Made by a program: the position numbers and the translations under genes. A DNA stretch of 45,824 nucleotides from Bryobacterales bacterium (GTDB lineage Bacteria; Acidobacteriota; Terriglobia; Bryobacterales; Bryobacteraceae). Positions 23,660 through 32,985 of the stretch are shown piece by piece. Below the pieces are notes generated by a model, which saw only the letters and a list, made by a program, of their open reading frames with translations, was not told the DNA's origin and did not search any database. How positions within the stretch are numbered: the first letter of the stretch is position 1; every line of letters begins with the position of its first letter. Location: NCBI GenBank assembly GCA_020846745.1, contig JADLDI010000046.1:1-45824 (forward strand), in the 5' to 3' direction.

Positions 23660-24829
23660 ATGGCAAATCGTAGAAGTTTCTTTCACCGGTTTTTCGGACT
23701 GGCGGCGGCAGCCCCGGCCGTCGCGGCAGCACAACCGCCGGCCGGGCGCGCAGGCGGAGGGCTAAGCATCCTGCCGGCCTATGCGCGGGCGCTGAGCTAC
23801 CGGTCGCTGAAGCAGTCGAGTTTCGACACCACGGGAGGCAATTCGGACCGGTGGCCGATTGAACCCGGCAAAATGCAGGTGGTGTTTGACGCGAAGGGAG
23901 CGGGCGTCATCTCTCACATCTGGTTCACCATCGCGGCACAGGGGATGCACCATTTGAAGGAACTGGTGCTGCGGATGTACTGGGACGGTTCCTCGCAGCC
24001 GAGCGTGGAAACGCCAATCGGCGACTTCTTCGGTTTGAATTTGGGCGAATATGTCATTTTTGAGAACGAATATTTGGGCGTTTCCCCCGGTAAGTCATTA
24101 AATTGTTACTTCGCGATGCCCTACAAAACCGGCGCGAAGATCACCGTGACCAACGAGGGCAAGCAGGCCGTGAACTCGTTCTACTCGAACATCGACTACA
24201 TGGCCGTCGATTCGCTGCCCGCGGACACGCTCTACTTCCATGCCCAGTACCGGCAGGCCGCGCCGTGTCCGCCGTCCACCAACGACTGGGCGAGCAACGG
24301 CGACGCCAACCGGCTGAAGAATCCCGACGGCAAAAACAACTACGTCTACTGCGAAACCCGCGGCCGCGGACACCTGATGGGCGTCACGCTCGGCGTCCTG
24401 CAGAACCAGGAATACTGGATGGGCGAAGGCGACGACATGATTTTCGTCGACGACGAAACCAAGCCCCTGATCATCGGCACGGGTTCGGAAGATTATTTCC
24501 TCGGTAGCTGGAACTTCGGCGGCCGCGATGGCGCCCGCGCGTTTGCGCATCATCAGTATGGCGCGCAGATGATCTCGCTGCCCGAACGCACCGGCGGGCG
24601 GTATCTCTGCTACCGTTTCCATGGCGATAATCCGGTGACGTTTACGCGCTACCTGAAGCACACCATGGAGCACGGCCATGCCAATCATCGTGCCGACAAC
24701 TTCTATTCGTGCGCGTACTGGTACCAGGACAAGCCCGCCGGCAACTTCCCCACATTGCCGGCGGTGGACCTCCGCGTTCCGCGTTTGCAGGCCGTCCCCG
24801 GACCCGGCGGAGCCAAGGTCAGCGGCTAA
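23660..24829 (+). CDS. DUF2961 / GH172-family glycoside hydrolase-like protein
   Basis: A 389-residue exported protein. The N-terminus RRSFFHRFFGLAAAAPAVAAAQ reads as a Tat-type signal with a twin arginine. The body is a DUF2961 domain, now glycoside hydrolase family GH172, whose studied members act on alpha-D-fructofuranosides and some D-arabinan linkages. Typical segments are GVISHIWFTIA, VLRMYWDGSSQPSVETPIGDFFG, LNCYFAMPYKTGAKITVTNEG and the acidic site GTGSEDYFLGSWNFGG. The start is ATG 23660, with AGGAG upstream at a long spacing. Its 3' end overlaps the convergent PHP-like gene by 11 nt. The exact substrate is unknown, since few members have been tested. Confidence 0.9.
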   Translation: MANRRSFFHRFFGLAAAAPAVAAAQPPAGRAGGGLSILPAYARALSYRSLKQSSFDTTGGNSDRWPIEPGKMQVVFDAKGAGVISHIWFTIAAQGMHHLKELVLRMYWDGSSQPSVETPIGDFFGLNLGEYVIFENEYLGVSPGKSLNCYFAMPYKTGAKITVTNEGKQAVNSFYSNIDYMAVDSLPADTLYFHAQYRQAAPCPPSTNDWASNGDANRLKNPDGKNNYVYCETRGRGHLMGVTLGVLQNQEYWMGEGDDMIFVDDETKPLIIGTGSEDYFLGSWNFGGRDGARAFAHHQYGAQMISLPERTGGRYLCYRFHGDNPVTFTRYLKHTMEHGHANHRADNFYSCAYWYQDKPAGNFPTLPAVDLRVPRLQAVPGPGGAKVSG

Positions 24830-26810
24830 ACCAAACCGGCGTCGACATCGCCCCATTGCCCGCGACATCCCACACCTCCAGGCGTGCCCACCGCGCGCCG
24901 GGAGCGTTCGCTTTCCAGGTGAAGGTCCTCGTCCCGTAAAACGCGGTATCCGCGAGCGTCACCGGTTCGCGATGCGTTTGCGATCCATCGCCCCAAACGA
25001 TCAGTGCGTGGTCGAGCGGAAAGTTCCAGCGGATGTCGGCCGTGACGGTCAGCCCTGGACGGATGACTACAAGCGGCAACAGGACCTCACCCGTTGAGAT
25101 AAAGAAATCTCCGCGCTTGATCGCATCTAACGCCGAGCCGTACTCTTCATACCGCGGCAGTGTGTCGAGTTTGACGTAGTTCACGTTCAGGTGCGGATAA
25201 AGGTCGTGGGTCGAGTCAACCTGGAATACGTCCACCTCCCCGATCAGCCGCTTGCGAAAACCCCAGTTCAGCATGTCATCGAGCAGGTTCAACGATCGGA
25301 TGCCGAGCCGGACCGTCGACAGGTTAGAGGGCATCTGCTTCCAACCGGCGCCGAAGAAATGGTCGTCACGGAAAAACTCGGTGTCACGGTACTTGTCCGG
25401 AAAACCCAGCGAGCCCTTGGTACGCGGATGCGCGGTATATATCAGCGCGTTCTCGCGGCGGGCCAGGTCGAGTAACTCCGCGGAGTCTTTCACGCGGTAC
25501 ACTCCGTTTTCGGCGAACGGCTGCCCTTCGGCACGGCTCATGATCCAGCGGACCGGCTTGGGGAAGGCGATCACGTAATGCCCGCCGAAGTGGACGTTCG
25601 CCTCTTCGGCCGGGATGAGCAGGAACCGGTCGTCGGTCTGCGCTTTCGTGAACCGGTAATAGTCGTCAAGCTCTTTCAGACGCACTGCGCCGGTGTCGCG
25701 CGGGTGCCCGTCCCCATGAAAATCCGCAATCATCGCGATGTCGATGCCGCTGTCTTTCAGCACCGGTTTGAACGGGGGCGCCCACTGCTCACCGTACTGC
25801 TGGGCCTGCACCGTATAGGCGAAATGCCAGTGCGAGGCGAGCGTCTTATAGCCCGACAGTGCGGGGAAGCGGTCGCGATTGGTGTAGCGCAGAACCTCTT
25901 CGAGCCCGTCGGCGGGCGCATCCGGCGATAGCTGAATGAACATCGACAGACGCTGTTCCGTGCCCGGCGGCGCGTTCATCCACGGATAAAACACCCAGTG
26001 CTCGTCGGGATACTGCCGGATGCCCAGGCCCACCTTGCCGCGAAACGAATGCGCCCAAACGAACCCCATGTTCGAAGTGAAATCGCGCGGCATGAAGTAC
26101 TGGTGCGGCGGCGGGAACGTCGCAATCGACCCCCATGGCGCTTTCATCGCCAGCGCGCGGTACTTCGCCTGCACCGGATGCCGCTCCGATGCAAAGAACG
26201 GCAGCAACTCCTTCTTGAGGCGCCCGCCGGTGTCGTACCACGTGAGTTCCGTTTGCATGGTCTGGCCCACGCGCTGGTCCGCCGGGGCCTGCCACTCCAG
26301 CCCGGCATCGTAATAGAAGGCGGTGTCCGGCTCGTTCGTCGAAACAATCGCCTGCTGCTGGATCAACCGCGAGCCAGGGAAAAACACGAACGCCACCGCG
26401 CCGCTAAATATGCCCAGCCGCAACCCTGCGAACCGTACCTCCACGCGTCCGCCATCTATCGTTCGCGCCACGCCTTTGCTCGGTTCAAAACTCATCATGA
26501 ACCGCCGTGTGCCTTCGTCGTGCGAGGGCGGAAAATCAAAAAACTGATCGAAGCCGCCGCGGCGCTTGCCCGCCTCGATCCAATAGAGCGGCTTCATCCG
26601 TTCGACGACGGCGCTGCCCAATCCAATGCGCGCGATCAGCGGCCGTTCCGGGTCGCGCGAGAACTCGACGCTCCACTGCCGTTGCTGTTCGTCGGGCCAA
26701 CTGACGTTGAGCGTTTGCGGCGTGGTTGTTACTTGGACCGGTCCCGGGCGCACCGCCGTCACGTCCACCGGGAACATCGCAAGGCACAGCAGCAGGTCGA
26801 AGATTGGCAT
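24819..26810 (-). CDS. Secreted PHP-like metal-dependent hydrolase, large
   Basis: A 663-residue protein with a short N-terminal hydrophobic segment that may be a signal peptide. The first half (to ~340) looks like a beta-rich domain of unknown type. The second half has the sort of histidine and acidic motifs seen in PHP/CehA-McbA-type hydrolases: LASHWHFAYT, IADFHGDGHP, LIPAEEANVHFGGHY, LIYTAHPRTKG and VDVFQVDSTHD. A C-terminal all-beta segment ends with WDVAGNGAMSTPVWF. Studied relatives use divalent metals to cleave phospho- or carbamate esters. The substrate here is unknown. It lies 39 nt downstream of the amidohydrolase gene on the same strand, so the two are probably one operon. Confidence 0.7.
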   Translation of the reverse strand: MPIFDLLLCLAMFPVDVTAVRPGPVQVTTTPQTLNVSWPDEQQRQWSVEFSRDPERPLIARIGLGSAVVERMKPLYWIEAGKRRGGFDQFFDFPPSHDEGTRRFMMSFEPSKGVARTIDGGRVEVRFAGLRLGIFSGAVAFVFFPGSRLIQQQAIVSTNEPDTAFYYDAGLEWQAPADQRVGQTMQTELTWYDTGGRLKKELLPFFASERHPVQAKYRALAMKAPWGSIATFPPPHQYFMPRDFTSNMGFVWAHSFRGKVGLGIRQYPDEHWVFYPWMNAPPGTEQRLSMFIQLSPDAPADGLEEVLRYTNRDRFPALSGYKTLASHWHFAYTVQAQQYGEQWAPPFKPVLKDSGIDIAMIADFHGDGHPRDTGAVRLKELDDYYRFTKAQTDDRFLLIPAEEANVHFGGHYVIAFPKPVRWIMSRAEGQPFAENGVYRVKDSAELLDLARRENALIYTAHPRTKGSLGFPDKYRDTEFFRDDHFFGAGWKQMPSNLSTVRLGIRSLNLLDDMLNWGFRKRLIGEVDVFQVDSTHDLYPHLNVNYVKLDTLPRYEEYGSALDAIKRGDFFISTGEVLLPLVVIRPGLTVTADIRWNFPLDHALIVWGDGSQTHREPVTLADTAFYGTRTFTWKANAPGARWARLEVWDVAGNGAMSTPVWFSR

Positions 26811-26849
26811 GAAATTAGCCTATGTCTATTTCAGGATTCTAGAGCGGAA

Positions 26850-28586
26850 TCATTTGCCCGCCGCCCGGTACACCTGCCGCCCGTCCAACCAGGTCTCAGC
26901 AACCTGCAGGTCCTTCACGCGGTCTACCGGCACAGTCAAAATGTCTTCTTTCAAGATGATGAAGTCGGCTAACTTGTTCGGCTCGAGCGAACCCTTTTCC
27001 TTTTCTTCGAATGTTAGAAAAGCGTTATTGATGGTGTAAAGACGAATTGCCTGTTCCCGGGTTATCCGCTGTTCGGGATGCAGCGGCTTGTCCGTCCAGC
27101 GTGGTTGACGCGCCAACGTGACCCACATCGCGTAGAACGGATTGTACGGGTTGATCGCCCGCATGCTCCCGATTTTTTGCATGTGGTCCGACCCGCCGCC
27201 AACCGGCACCTTCGCATCGAACAGACTCTTATACGGTTGAAAATAGGCCAGCCGCGGATCCCCGAACTGTTCCCGTAACGTCGCCCCGTCCCGTTCCAAC
27301 CACGCCGGCTGCAAGTCCGCCACGATCCCGGCATTGCGCATCCGGTCGATCGCTTCGGGAAACATGAAGTTGCAATGCGTGATGCAAGGCCGCTGGGCGC
27401 GAACCGGAAACTCCTTGTTGATGCGCTCATACGCGGTGATCAACGCATTCACCGCGCCGTCGCCCACCGAGTGGGCGGTAAATTGTAAGTCGTTCTGGAG
27501 GGCTAATTTGGCGGCGCGATACAGCGGTTCAGCCTCGATATAGAGTAAGCCGCGGTAGTTCGGATCGGTAATCGAGTAGATCTTGCTCAATCCCCACGGC
27601 TCGCGCATGTAAGCGCTGCCCGTCAGCATACCGCCGTCTAGATACGACTTAGTGCCACGCAGCCAAAGGAACTTATCATACTTATGCAGCGGATCGCGCG
27701 CCGCCTTCAAAATCTGGGCTTCCACCTTCTCCCACGCGGCGGTCGGTTCGATATGGGCGTTCAGGAAAACCCGGCACGTCAGCTCGTTCTTCTGCCACAG
27801 CGACCGGTACAGTTCAATTCCCGATTCCGATGCGTCCCGCTCCGCCACCGACGTCAACCCCACCGAGTTATAGTCGGCCAGCAACATCTTCAACCGCTGC
27901 GCCCGTTCGGCATCCGTCGCCTTACGCCCCGTCGACGGAATATTCAGGAACTGCGACGCGCTACGCAGAATGCCCGTCGGCTCACCGGTCTTTGCATCGA
28001 GTTCCACCTTTCCGCGTTGGCCCGCCGGAGGTTTCGAATCTTTGGTGATTCCGGCTTTCTTAAGTGCGAGGGTGTTCAACGAGGCGTCGGGTCCGGTGGC
28101 AAACACGGCGGGATGGTTAGGAGCTACCGAGTCGAGTTCGGCGCGCGTGGGGTACCGGCGTTCGCGCAGCCGGGTAATGAATACCTGGCTCAACCGGATC
28201 CACTCGCCCCTAGGTACCACCGCCGCCCGCGACCTGTAGTAACGCAGCACATCCGCGATGGTCTCCATCGTCGGAATCGCGTGGTCGAACTCGTACATCG
28301 ACGCATCGGCCGCGTGCACATGCGAGTCGATCAGGCCCGGCAATATCGTCTTGCCGCCCGCGTCGATCAGTTTCGTGTTCGCGCCTTTCAACGCGAGGGC
28401 CTGTGTGTTGGAACCTACGGCCAAAAGCCGGTCCCCCTTCACAGCCAGGGCTTGGGCGATCCGGAACTGGGCGTCCACGGTGACCACCTTGGCATTGTGA
28501 ATAATCACGTCCGCCTGTTGAGCGCTGACAACCGCGGCCGTCGCGGTGCAGAAAACGAGTATATTAACGAAGCACCGGATACGCAT
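26850..28586 (-). CDS. Exported amidohydrolase of the YtcJ type
   Basis: A 578-residue amidohydrolase-3 family protein. I start at ATG 28586, which has GAGG upstream and is followed by a signal peptide (about 1-22, ending VSA). The metal-binding HxH is in GLIDSHVHAADAS, later histidines are in QFTAHSVGDGAVN and CITHCNFMF, and the last Asp is in GGGSDHMQKIG. The N- and C-terminal small beta domain is present (DVIIHNAKVVTVDA, then DFIILKEDILTVP). Relatives hydrolyse N-substituted formamides and similar amides, but many remain untested. It is the first gene of a probable two-gene operon with the PHP-like hydrolase and is divergent from the next amidohydrolase gene. Confidence 0.9.
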   Translation of the reverse strand: MRIRCFVNILVFCTATAAVVSAQQADVIIHNAKVVTVDAQFRIAQALAVKGDRLLAVGSNTQALALKGANTKLIDAGGKTILPGLIDSHVHAADASMYEFDHAIPTMETIADVLRYYRSRAAVVPRGEWIRLSQVFITRLRERRYPTRAELDSVAPNHPAVFATGPDASLNTLALKKAGITKDSKPPAGQRGKVELDAKTGEPTGILRSASQFLNIPSTGRKATDAERAQRLKMLLADYNSVGLTSVAERDASESGIELYRSLWQKNELTCRVFLNAHIEPTAAWEKVEAQILKAARDPLHKYDKFLWLRGTKSYLDGGMLTGSAYMREPWGLSKIYSITDPNYRGLLYIEAEPLYRAAKLALQNDLQFTAHSVGDGAVNALITAYERINKEFPVRAQRPCITHCNFMFPEAIDRMRNAGIVADLQPAWLERDGATLREQFGDPRLAYFQPYKSLFDAKVPVGGGSDHMQKIGSMRAINPYNPFYAMWVTLARQPRWTDKPLHPEQRITREQAIRLYTINNAFLTFEEKEKGSLEPNKLADFIILKEDILTVPVDRVKDLQVAETWLDGRQVYRAAGK

Positions 28587-28734
28587 GGGCGAGCCTCTCT
28601 TTCTCGGCGCGCAGGCCGACAATGGTGTTGCCGATCTCCGGCGCCACAAGCGCCCCGCCCATCAGTCCAATCAAAACGGATTTAGGCAGCACGCAATAGG
28701 TATACCGCAGTTTCAGATGGCGTAAGCTGACATC

Positions 28735-29910
28735 ATGATCGTCCCCTCTCAAGCCCGCTGCCTCGCCTCCGTTTTGACCATCCTGCTCATCGGCTGTTCC
28801 ACCCAACCCGCGCCTCAGCAAGCCACGAAGACTGAAGGCCAGAACACCCCAAAAAAGCCGCAAGAGCTCAAATACGGCATCGACGTGCAGCCCGGCCCCA
28901 TGGACTCCATCCTCTTAAAGGACTACGCCCCTGCCAGTTCCCTCGTCGTCCCCGAAACCAAGGTCCCCAAACCCAAGTACCCCGCCATCGACGTTCATAC
29001 GCACTCCTATATGTCCAACGTCAAGGCGGCCGAAGATGTGGACCGTTGGCTGAAGGTCATGGACGAAGTCGGCCTCGAGAAGAGCGTCGTCTTCACCGGA
29101 GCCACCGGACCCGAATTCGACCGTCAGGCCGAACTCTTCGCCAAGTACCCGCAACGCTTCCAGGTCTGGTGTTCCATCGATACCAAAGACATTGATGCCC
29201 CCGACTATCCCCAGCGCGCCGCCGCCGAAATCGAACGCTGCTACCGCAAAGGCGCACGCGGCATCGGCGAACTCTCCGACAAGGGCTTCGGACTCGGCGG
29301 CTCCGAGAAGAAAGCCCTCCCCCGCGATAAGCGCCTCCACATCGACGATCCCCGCCTCGACCTCGTCTGGAAGAAGATCGCCGAACTCAAGATCCCCGCC
29401 AACATCCACATCGCCGACCATCCCTCCTGCTGGAAACCCCTCGGCCCCAACCAGGAGCGCACCCCCGACTTCCAGCACTTCAATATGACCGGCAAAGACG
29501 TCCCTTCCTACGAAGAGTTGCTCGCCTCCCGCGACCGTCTCGTCGCCAAGCACCCCGCCACCACCTTCATCTTCTGCCACCTCAGCAACCAGGGCAACGA
29601 CACCGCGACCCTCGCCAAGTTCCTCGACGCTCATAAGAACGTCTACCTCGACTTCTCCGCCCGCGACTACGAGTTAGGCCGCCAGCCTCGCACCGCCCGT
29701 AAGTTCATGGATAAGTACAAAGACCGTCTTATGTTCGGCACCGACATGGGCAGCGAAGCGCATATGTACCAGGGCTGGTGGCGACTCCTCGAAACGGGCG
29801 ACGAGTTCATCCCCGGCCGCCAATGGTGGCGCTACTACGGCCTCGAACTGCCGGCCTCGACCCTCGAAGCCGTCTATCGCGGCACCGCCCTAAAGGTCCT
29901 GGCCAGGTAG
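28735..29910 (+). CDS. Amidohydrolase-2 family lipoprotein
   Basis: A 391-residue protein with a lipoprotein signal: LASVLTILLIGCST gives the lipobox LIGC, so it is anchored to a membrane by the lipid-modified Cys. The TIM-barrel amidohydrolase domain runs from about 83 to 389 and shows IDVHTHSYMS (HxH metal site), ANIHIADHPSCW, TFIFCHLSNQGND and FGTDMGSEAH (last Asp). Relatives include decarboxylases and lactonases of aromatic breakdown; the reaction here is not certain. Codons are strikingly rich in CTC, CCC and GCC endings compared with genes to the left. It begins a plus-strand run with the lactate permease and sulfatase genes. Confidence 0.88.
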   Translation: MIVPSQARCLASVLTILLIGCSTQPAPQQATKTEGQNTPKKPQELKYGIDVQPGPMDSILLKDYAPASSLVVPETKVPKPKYPAIDVHTHSYMSNVKAAEDVDRWLKVMDEVGLEKSVVFTGATGPEFDRQAELFAKYPQRFQVWCSIDTKDIDAPDYPQRAAAEIERCYRKGARGIGELSDKGFGLGGSEKKALPRDKRLHIDDPRLDLVWKKIAELKIPANIHIADHPSCWKPLGPNQERTPDFQHFNMTGKDVPSYEELLASRDRLVAKHPATTFIFCHLSNQGNDTATLAKFLDAHKNVYLDFSARDYELGRQPRTARKFMDKYKDRLMFGTDMGSEAHMYQGWWRLLETGDEFIPGRQWWRYYGLELPASTLEAVYRGTALKVLAR

Positions 29911-29944
29911 CCGCGCCGCATGTGATACCATCGTCCGGCTTCGC

Positions 29945-31585
29945 ATGAATGTTTGGGTCCAGAACTATAACCCGCTAGGCAACGCCTGGCTGTCCACCAT
30001 CGTCGCGGCACTCCCCGTTTTGGTGCTCTTCTACCTGCTCGCCGTCACGAAAGTCATCGCGCACCGCGCCGCGGTTTGGGCTTTCCTGCTGGCCGTTGCG
30101 CTGGCAATCGGAGTCTTCGGAATGCCGGTGCCCATGGTGGGCGCTGCCGTCGCCCAAGGCCTTATCTACGCCGTCGTCCGCATCATCTGGACCCTCGTCT
30201 GTGCCGTCTTCGTCTATGAACTCACCGTGGAATCAGGCCACTTCGAGACCATCAAGGAATCGATCGGCGGCATCACCGCGGACCGCCGTCTGCAAGTGCT
30301 CCTCATCGCCTTCGCCTTCGGCGCGATGCTCGAAGGCGCCGGTGGCGGTGGTGCACCCGTCGCCATCGCCGGCGCGATGATGGTTGGCCTGGGCTTCCGT
30401 CCCATGGATGCCGCGGTCCTTTGTCTCGTCGCCAACACCTCGCCGGTTGCGTTTGGTGGACTCGGCAATCCCATCCGGGTCTTAGTCGCAGTAACTGGAC
30501 TCCCCGAAGCCGACCTAAGTGCCACCATCGGCCGTATCCTTCCGTGGACCGCGCTCATCCTCCCCTTCTGGCTCATCCGCTCCATGACCAACTGGCGCAA
30601 CACCTTTTCCGCCTGGCCCGGCCTGGCGGCGTGTGGCCTCGTGTTCGCCGGCTGCCAGTTCTATTGGTCTAACTACCGCGATGCCAGCCTCGTCGATGTC
30701 ATCGGCGGTGCCGTCACACTCCTGGTCCTCGCTGCCTTCTTCAAGATCTGGCGGCCCGCCGTCCCATGGCGCTATCCCGGTGAAGGCATCGCCATGGCTG
30801 CTAAACAGCACTCCTGGACCACCGTGCTCCACGCCTGGTCGCCCTACATCATCCTCACCACCTTGGTAATCGCGTGGGGCATGCCGCCAGTGAAGCGGTT
30901 ACTCGATCCGACTACCTTCACCACACCCATGCCCTGGTTACACCAATTAGTCCAGCGCGTGCCACCCGTAGTCGCCAAACAGCACCTCGAGCCCGCCATG
31001 ATCGACTTTGCCTGGCTCTCCGCCGTCGGCACCGCCACCTTCTTCGCGGGGCTCATCTCCGGCCCCGTCCTCGGACTTAGCGTCGGCAAGACCCTGGGCG
31101 TCTTCTTCCGCACCTGCTACCGCATGCGCTACAGCACCCTTGCCATCCTCGCCATGCTGGGCCTCGGCTTCGTCACACGCTACTCCGGCATGGATGCTGT
31201 CATGGGCTTGGCCATGACCCACACCGGCGGCCTCTTCCCATTCTTCGGCACGATGCTCGGTTGGCTGGGCGTAGCACTGACGGGAACCGACGCGGGCTCG
31301 AATGCCCTGTTCGGCAGCCTCCAGGTCATCACGGCGAACAACCTCGGCATCAGCCCGGTTCTAATGGCAGCCGCTAACTCGGCGGGCGGCGTCATGGGTA
31401 AGATGATCGACGCGCAGTCCATCATCGTCGCCTGCGCCGCCGTCGGCAAAGAGGGTGAAGAAGGCAACCTCTTCCGCGCCGTACTGCCCCACTCCATCGC
31501 CCTCGCAGCCATTGTCGGCCTGATCGTGTACCTTTACGCCTACTACTTTCAGGCGTGGATACCCAGTGGATTGAAGTTCCAATGA
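29945..31585 (+). CDS. lldP: L-lactate permease family transporter
   Basis: A 546-residue inner-membrane protein with about 13 hydrophobic segments, matching the LctP/LldP family that imports L-lactate, and in some members glycolate, with protons. Recognisable segments are the N-terminus WVQNYNPLGNAWLSTIVAALPV, FGAMLEGAGGGGAPVAIAGAMM, VANTSPVAFGGLGNPI and GTDAGSNALFGSLQVITA. AAANSAGGVMGKMIDAQSIIVA and the C-terminal HSIALAAIVGLIVYLYAY complete it. All conserved parts are present. No lactate dehydrogenase is nearby. It follows the lipoprotein gene by 34 nt, and its stop overlaps the sulfatase start by 4 nt (ATGA), so the transporter and sulfatase are co-translated. Confidence 0.95.
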   Translation: MNVWVQNYNPLGNAWLSTIVAALPVLVLFYLLAVTKVIAHRAAVWAFLLAVALAIGVFGMPVPMVGAAVAQGLIYAVVRIIWTLVCAVFVYELTVESGHFETIKESIGGITADRRLQVLLIAFAFGAMLEGAGGGGAPVAIAGAMMVGLGFRPMDAAVLCLVANTSPVAFGGLGNPIRVLVAVTGLPEADLSATIGRILPWTALILPFWLIRSMTNWRNTFSAWPGLAACGLVFAGCQFYWSNYRDASLVDVIGGAVTLLVLAAFFKIWRPAVPWRYPGEGIAMAAKQHSWTTVLHAWSPYIILTTLVIAWGMPPVKRLLDPTTFTTPMPWLHQLVQRVPPVVAKQHLEPAMIDFAWLSAVGTATFFAGLISGPVLGLSVGKTLGVFFRTCYRMRYSTLAILAMLGLGFVTRYSGMDAVMGLAMTHTGGLFPFFGTMLGWLGVALTGTDAGSNALFGSLQVITANNLGISPVLMAAANSAGGVMGKMIDAQSIIVACAAVGKEGEEGNLFRAVLPHSIALAAIVGLIVYLYAYYFQAWIPSGLKFQ

Positions 31586-32985
31586 CCCGCCGATCCTTCC
31601 TCGCCACCAGCACCGTTGCCGCCGCAGCCGCGCAGTCGACACCCGCCAAGCCCAACATCGTTCTTGTCCTCATGGACAATCTCGGCTGGGGCGAACTCGG
31701 CGTCTACGGCGGCGGCATCATCCGTGGAGCGCCCACGCCGCGGCTCGACCGTTTCGCCTCCGAAGGCACGCGCCTGCTCAACTTCAACGTAGAAGCCCAG
31801 TGCGTCCCCAGCCGCGCCGCCCTGCTAACCGGCCGCTACGCCGTCCGCACCGGCAATGGTTCCGTCCCTCTGGAAACTCCCGTCTATGGGCTGACCAAGT
31901 GGGAATACACCATGGCCGAGATGTTGTCGGACGCCGGCTACTCCACCGCGATGTTCGGCAAGTGGCACCTCGGCCAGACCAAGGGCCGCTTTCCCACTGA
32001 CCATGGGTTCGACGAATGGTACGGCATCCCGAACTCCTCGAACGACGCCTACTGGCCCTCGAATCCCCGCTTCCGCCCCGGTGCACACCCGTTCGCCAAG
32101 TTCACCGAAGTCCTCGAATCCCGCCGCGGCGAAGACCCGCGTAGCGTGAAGGTCTACGACCTCAAAGCCCGCGCCGCCATCGACGGTGAGATCACCACCC
32201 GTGCCATCGGCTACATGCGCGGCCACGCCAAAACGCGGAAGCCCTTCTTCCTCTATCTGCCCTACACCCAACCGCACATGCCGATCCTGCCGGACCCGGA
32301 GTTCGCCGGCAAAACCCGCAACGGCGAGTTTGCCGACGTGCTGGCCCAAATCGACGCCTACACCGGGCGCCTGCTTGACGAAGTTGACCGCCTCGGCATC
32401 CGCGACAACACCATCTTCATCTTCACCTCCGACAACGGCGCGGAAGCTACCATGCCCTACCACGGCTTCAACGGACCTTGGCGCGGCACGTACTTCACGG
32501 GCTTCGAAGGCTCCCTGCGAGCGCCCTTCCTCATCCGCTGGCCCGGTAAGATTCCCGCGGGCCGGGTTAGTAACGAGATCGTCCACGAAATGGACCTCTA
32601 TCCCACTCTCGCGAAGGTCGCCGGCGGCCGCGTCCCGGCCGATCGTGTCTTCGACGGTATCGATCAGTTCGACTTCCTCAGCGGCAAGAAGGAGGAGTCC
32701 TCCCGTGAGTCGCTCGTCATCTATCTGGCCAACCAGATCTGTGGCGTCAAGTGGCGTAACTGGAAGATGGTCACCCGCGAAGTCGACCGCGGCTTCGGCC
32801 AACCTGTCAAAGACTACAGCTTCCCCCTCTGGTACGACCTGCACACAGACCCCAAAGAGGAGAACCCTCTCGATCCGAGATTCGTCGAAAACCTTTGGGT
32901 ACGCTGGCCCGCTGGACAAGTGCTGGTCGATCATCGGGCGACCCTCAAGAAAGAACCGCCCATCCCGCCGGGAACGCCCGACTAA
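31582..32985 (+). CDS. Secreted sulfatase (arylsulfatase-like, Cys-type)
   Basis: A 467-residue sulfatase that hydrolyses sulfate esters. The start is ATG 31582, overlapping the permease stop. A Tat-like signal (MTRRSFLATSTVAAAAAQS) leads. Metal-binding starts at VLMDNLGWGELGVYG, with Asp32; Asn replaces the usual second Asp. The formylglycine motif is QCVPSRAALLTGR with Cys74, which needs an FGE-type activating enzyme encoded elsewhere. FGKWHLGQ, PYTQPHMP and FTSDNGAE carry other active-site residues. The natural substrate cannot be told. Its stop codon directly abuts the stop of the convergent DMFase-like gene, with no base between. Confidence 0.94.
   Translation: MTRRSFLATSTVAAAAAQSTPAKPNIVLVLMDNLGWGELGVYGGGIIRGAPTPRLDRFASEGTRLLNFNVEAQCVPSRAALLTGRYAVRTGNGSVPLETPVYGLTKWEYTMAEMLSDAGYSTAMFGKWHLGQTKGRFPTDHGFDEWYGIPNSSNDAYWPSNPRFRPGAHPFAKFTEVLESRRGEDPRSVKVYDLKARAAIDGEITTRAIGYMRGHAKTRKPFFLYLPYTQPHMPILPDPEFAGKTRNGEFADVLAQIDAYTGRLLDEVDRLGIRDNTIFIFTSDNGAEATMPYHGFNGPWRGTYFTGFEGSLRAPFLIRWPGKIPAGRVSNEIVHEMDLYPTLAKVAGGRVPADRVFDGIDQFDFLSGKKEESSRESLVIYLANQICGVKWRNWKMVTREVDRGFGQPVKDYSFPLWYDLHTDPKEENPLDPRFVENLWVRWPAGQVLVDHRATLKKEPPIPPGTPD

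Noticed and set aside
23404..23673. 89-codon frame before the GH172 gene
   Set aside because: No family features, no ribosome-binding site, and it runs through the probable promoter region.
28564..28692. A 42-codon minus-strand frame (GTG start) with a hydrophobic middle, overlapping the amidohydrolase start
   Set aside because: It has no ribosome-binding site, overlaps the signal-peptide coding part of the amidohydrolase, and lacks a recognisable family. It could be a tiny membrane protein but the evidence is too thin.
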